Of a stretch of DNA of 16,046 bases, positions 15,766 to 16,046 are shown piece by piece. Source of the stretch: Candidatus Omnitrophota bacterium (GTDB lineage: Bacteria; Omnitrophota; Gorgyraeia; JAFGHF01); NCBI GenBank assembly GCA_018899075.1, contig JAHIIS010000093.1:1-16046 (forward strand), given 5' to 3'. Within the stretch, counting starts at the first letter, position 1. Each line of letters starts with the position of its first letter. The notes below the pieces were generated by a model that saw nothing but the letters and a program-made list of their open reading frames with translations, ran no database searches and had not been told where the DNA came from. A program made the translations under genes and the position numbers.

Positions 15766-16046
15766 TATAACAGTTCGGCGATGCGCTGCATTATCTTCTG
15801 AGTATTCTCCCGGTCGAGCCTTTCGTAATCCTCTTTTTTGTCAGCGGGCTCAGGGAAAAATAAAGGCGGGCCGATGCGTACAGTAATGGGGTGCAATTTC
15901 GGGCATTTTCTTGTGCGTGGCAGGGCGGCAAATGTCCCCCGGATTACCACCCAGCGAATATAACGCGGGATGGCCGCTATAACCATAAAGGGGTCGAGAC
16001 TGCTTGCGTGATTGGCGGCAAGGATAAAGCCGCCTTCTTTGGGTAA
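15762..16046 (-). CDS. plsC: PlsC-like 1-acyl-glycerol-3-phosphate acyltransferase, 5' end outside the window and apparently internally deleted
   Basis: The family transfers an acyl chain to lysophosphatidic acid to make phosphatidic acid at the inner membrane. The frame is open to the window edge, so the gene starts further right; 94 residues are visible. It opens with the hallmark block I NHASSLDP (12-19 of the fragment; H13 and D18 form the HX4D catalytic pair). After YIRW (29-32) the sequence jumps to VVIRGTFAALPR and PITVRIGPPL, which belong at the far C-terminal end of the domain. The roughly 90-100 residues that normally carry the glycerol-phosphate-binding Arg and the FPEGTR motif are missing, with no frameshift or stop. 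It is either an inactive remnant, an assembly collapse, or an unusual short form. Its stop codon overlaps the lysS promoter. Confidence 0.75.
   Translation of the reverse strand, partial: LPKEGGFILAANHASSLDPFMVIAAIPRYIRWVVIRGTFAALPRTRKCPKLHPITVRIGPPLFFPEPADKKEDYERLDRENTQKIMQRIAELLY

Overview
The window is a dense run of 14 bacterial genes, all on the minus strand, transcribed from the right end (about 15.7 kb) towards the left. Most junctions are ATGA or TGATG overlaps or gaps of a few bases. No phage, transposase, CRISPR, rRNA or tRNA genes were seen, and no intergenic stretch exceeds about 70 bases. The gene mix points to a Gram-negative (diderm) lineage: LolC/E-LolD lipoprotein export, an MlaE-MlaF-MlaD (MCE) lipid transporter and a TamB/AsmA-like envelope protein. 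It also carries a McsA-McsB-ClpC protein-arginine-phosphorylation set best known from Firmicutes. This mix, with the protein sequence style, suggests an uncultivated diderm such as Candidatus Omnitrophota. That placement is inference, not proof.

Layout in transcription order. The right edge (15762-16046) holds the C-terminal part of a PlsC-type acyltransferase that appears to lack the middle of its catalytic domain. Its TGA stop lies inside the -35 box of a consensus sigma-70-type promoter (TTGACA, 17 bases, TATAAT; 15737-15765) that reads into lysS. Then come lysS, a single LolC/E-family permease and LolD (separated by a 69-base triple-hairpin palindromic element), ilvE, mcsA, mcsB, clpC, a TamB-like protein, mlaE, mlaF, mlaD, radA, pfkA and a long class II aldolase that starts with TTG. 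A 12-bp hairpin sits just before the aldolase ribosome binding site.

Functionally this is a housekeeping operon, or a string of operons: lysyl-tRNA synthesis, lipoprotein release from the inner membrane, amino-acid transamination, pArg-marked protein degradation, phospholipid movement between membranes, recombination repair, and two consecutive glycolytic steps. The points most worth a second look are the palindromic element in frame at the start of lolD, the in-frame gap in PlsC, the TamB-like protein placed in the Mla cluster, and the Firmicutes-type McsA-McsB-ClpC module without CtsR in a diderm.
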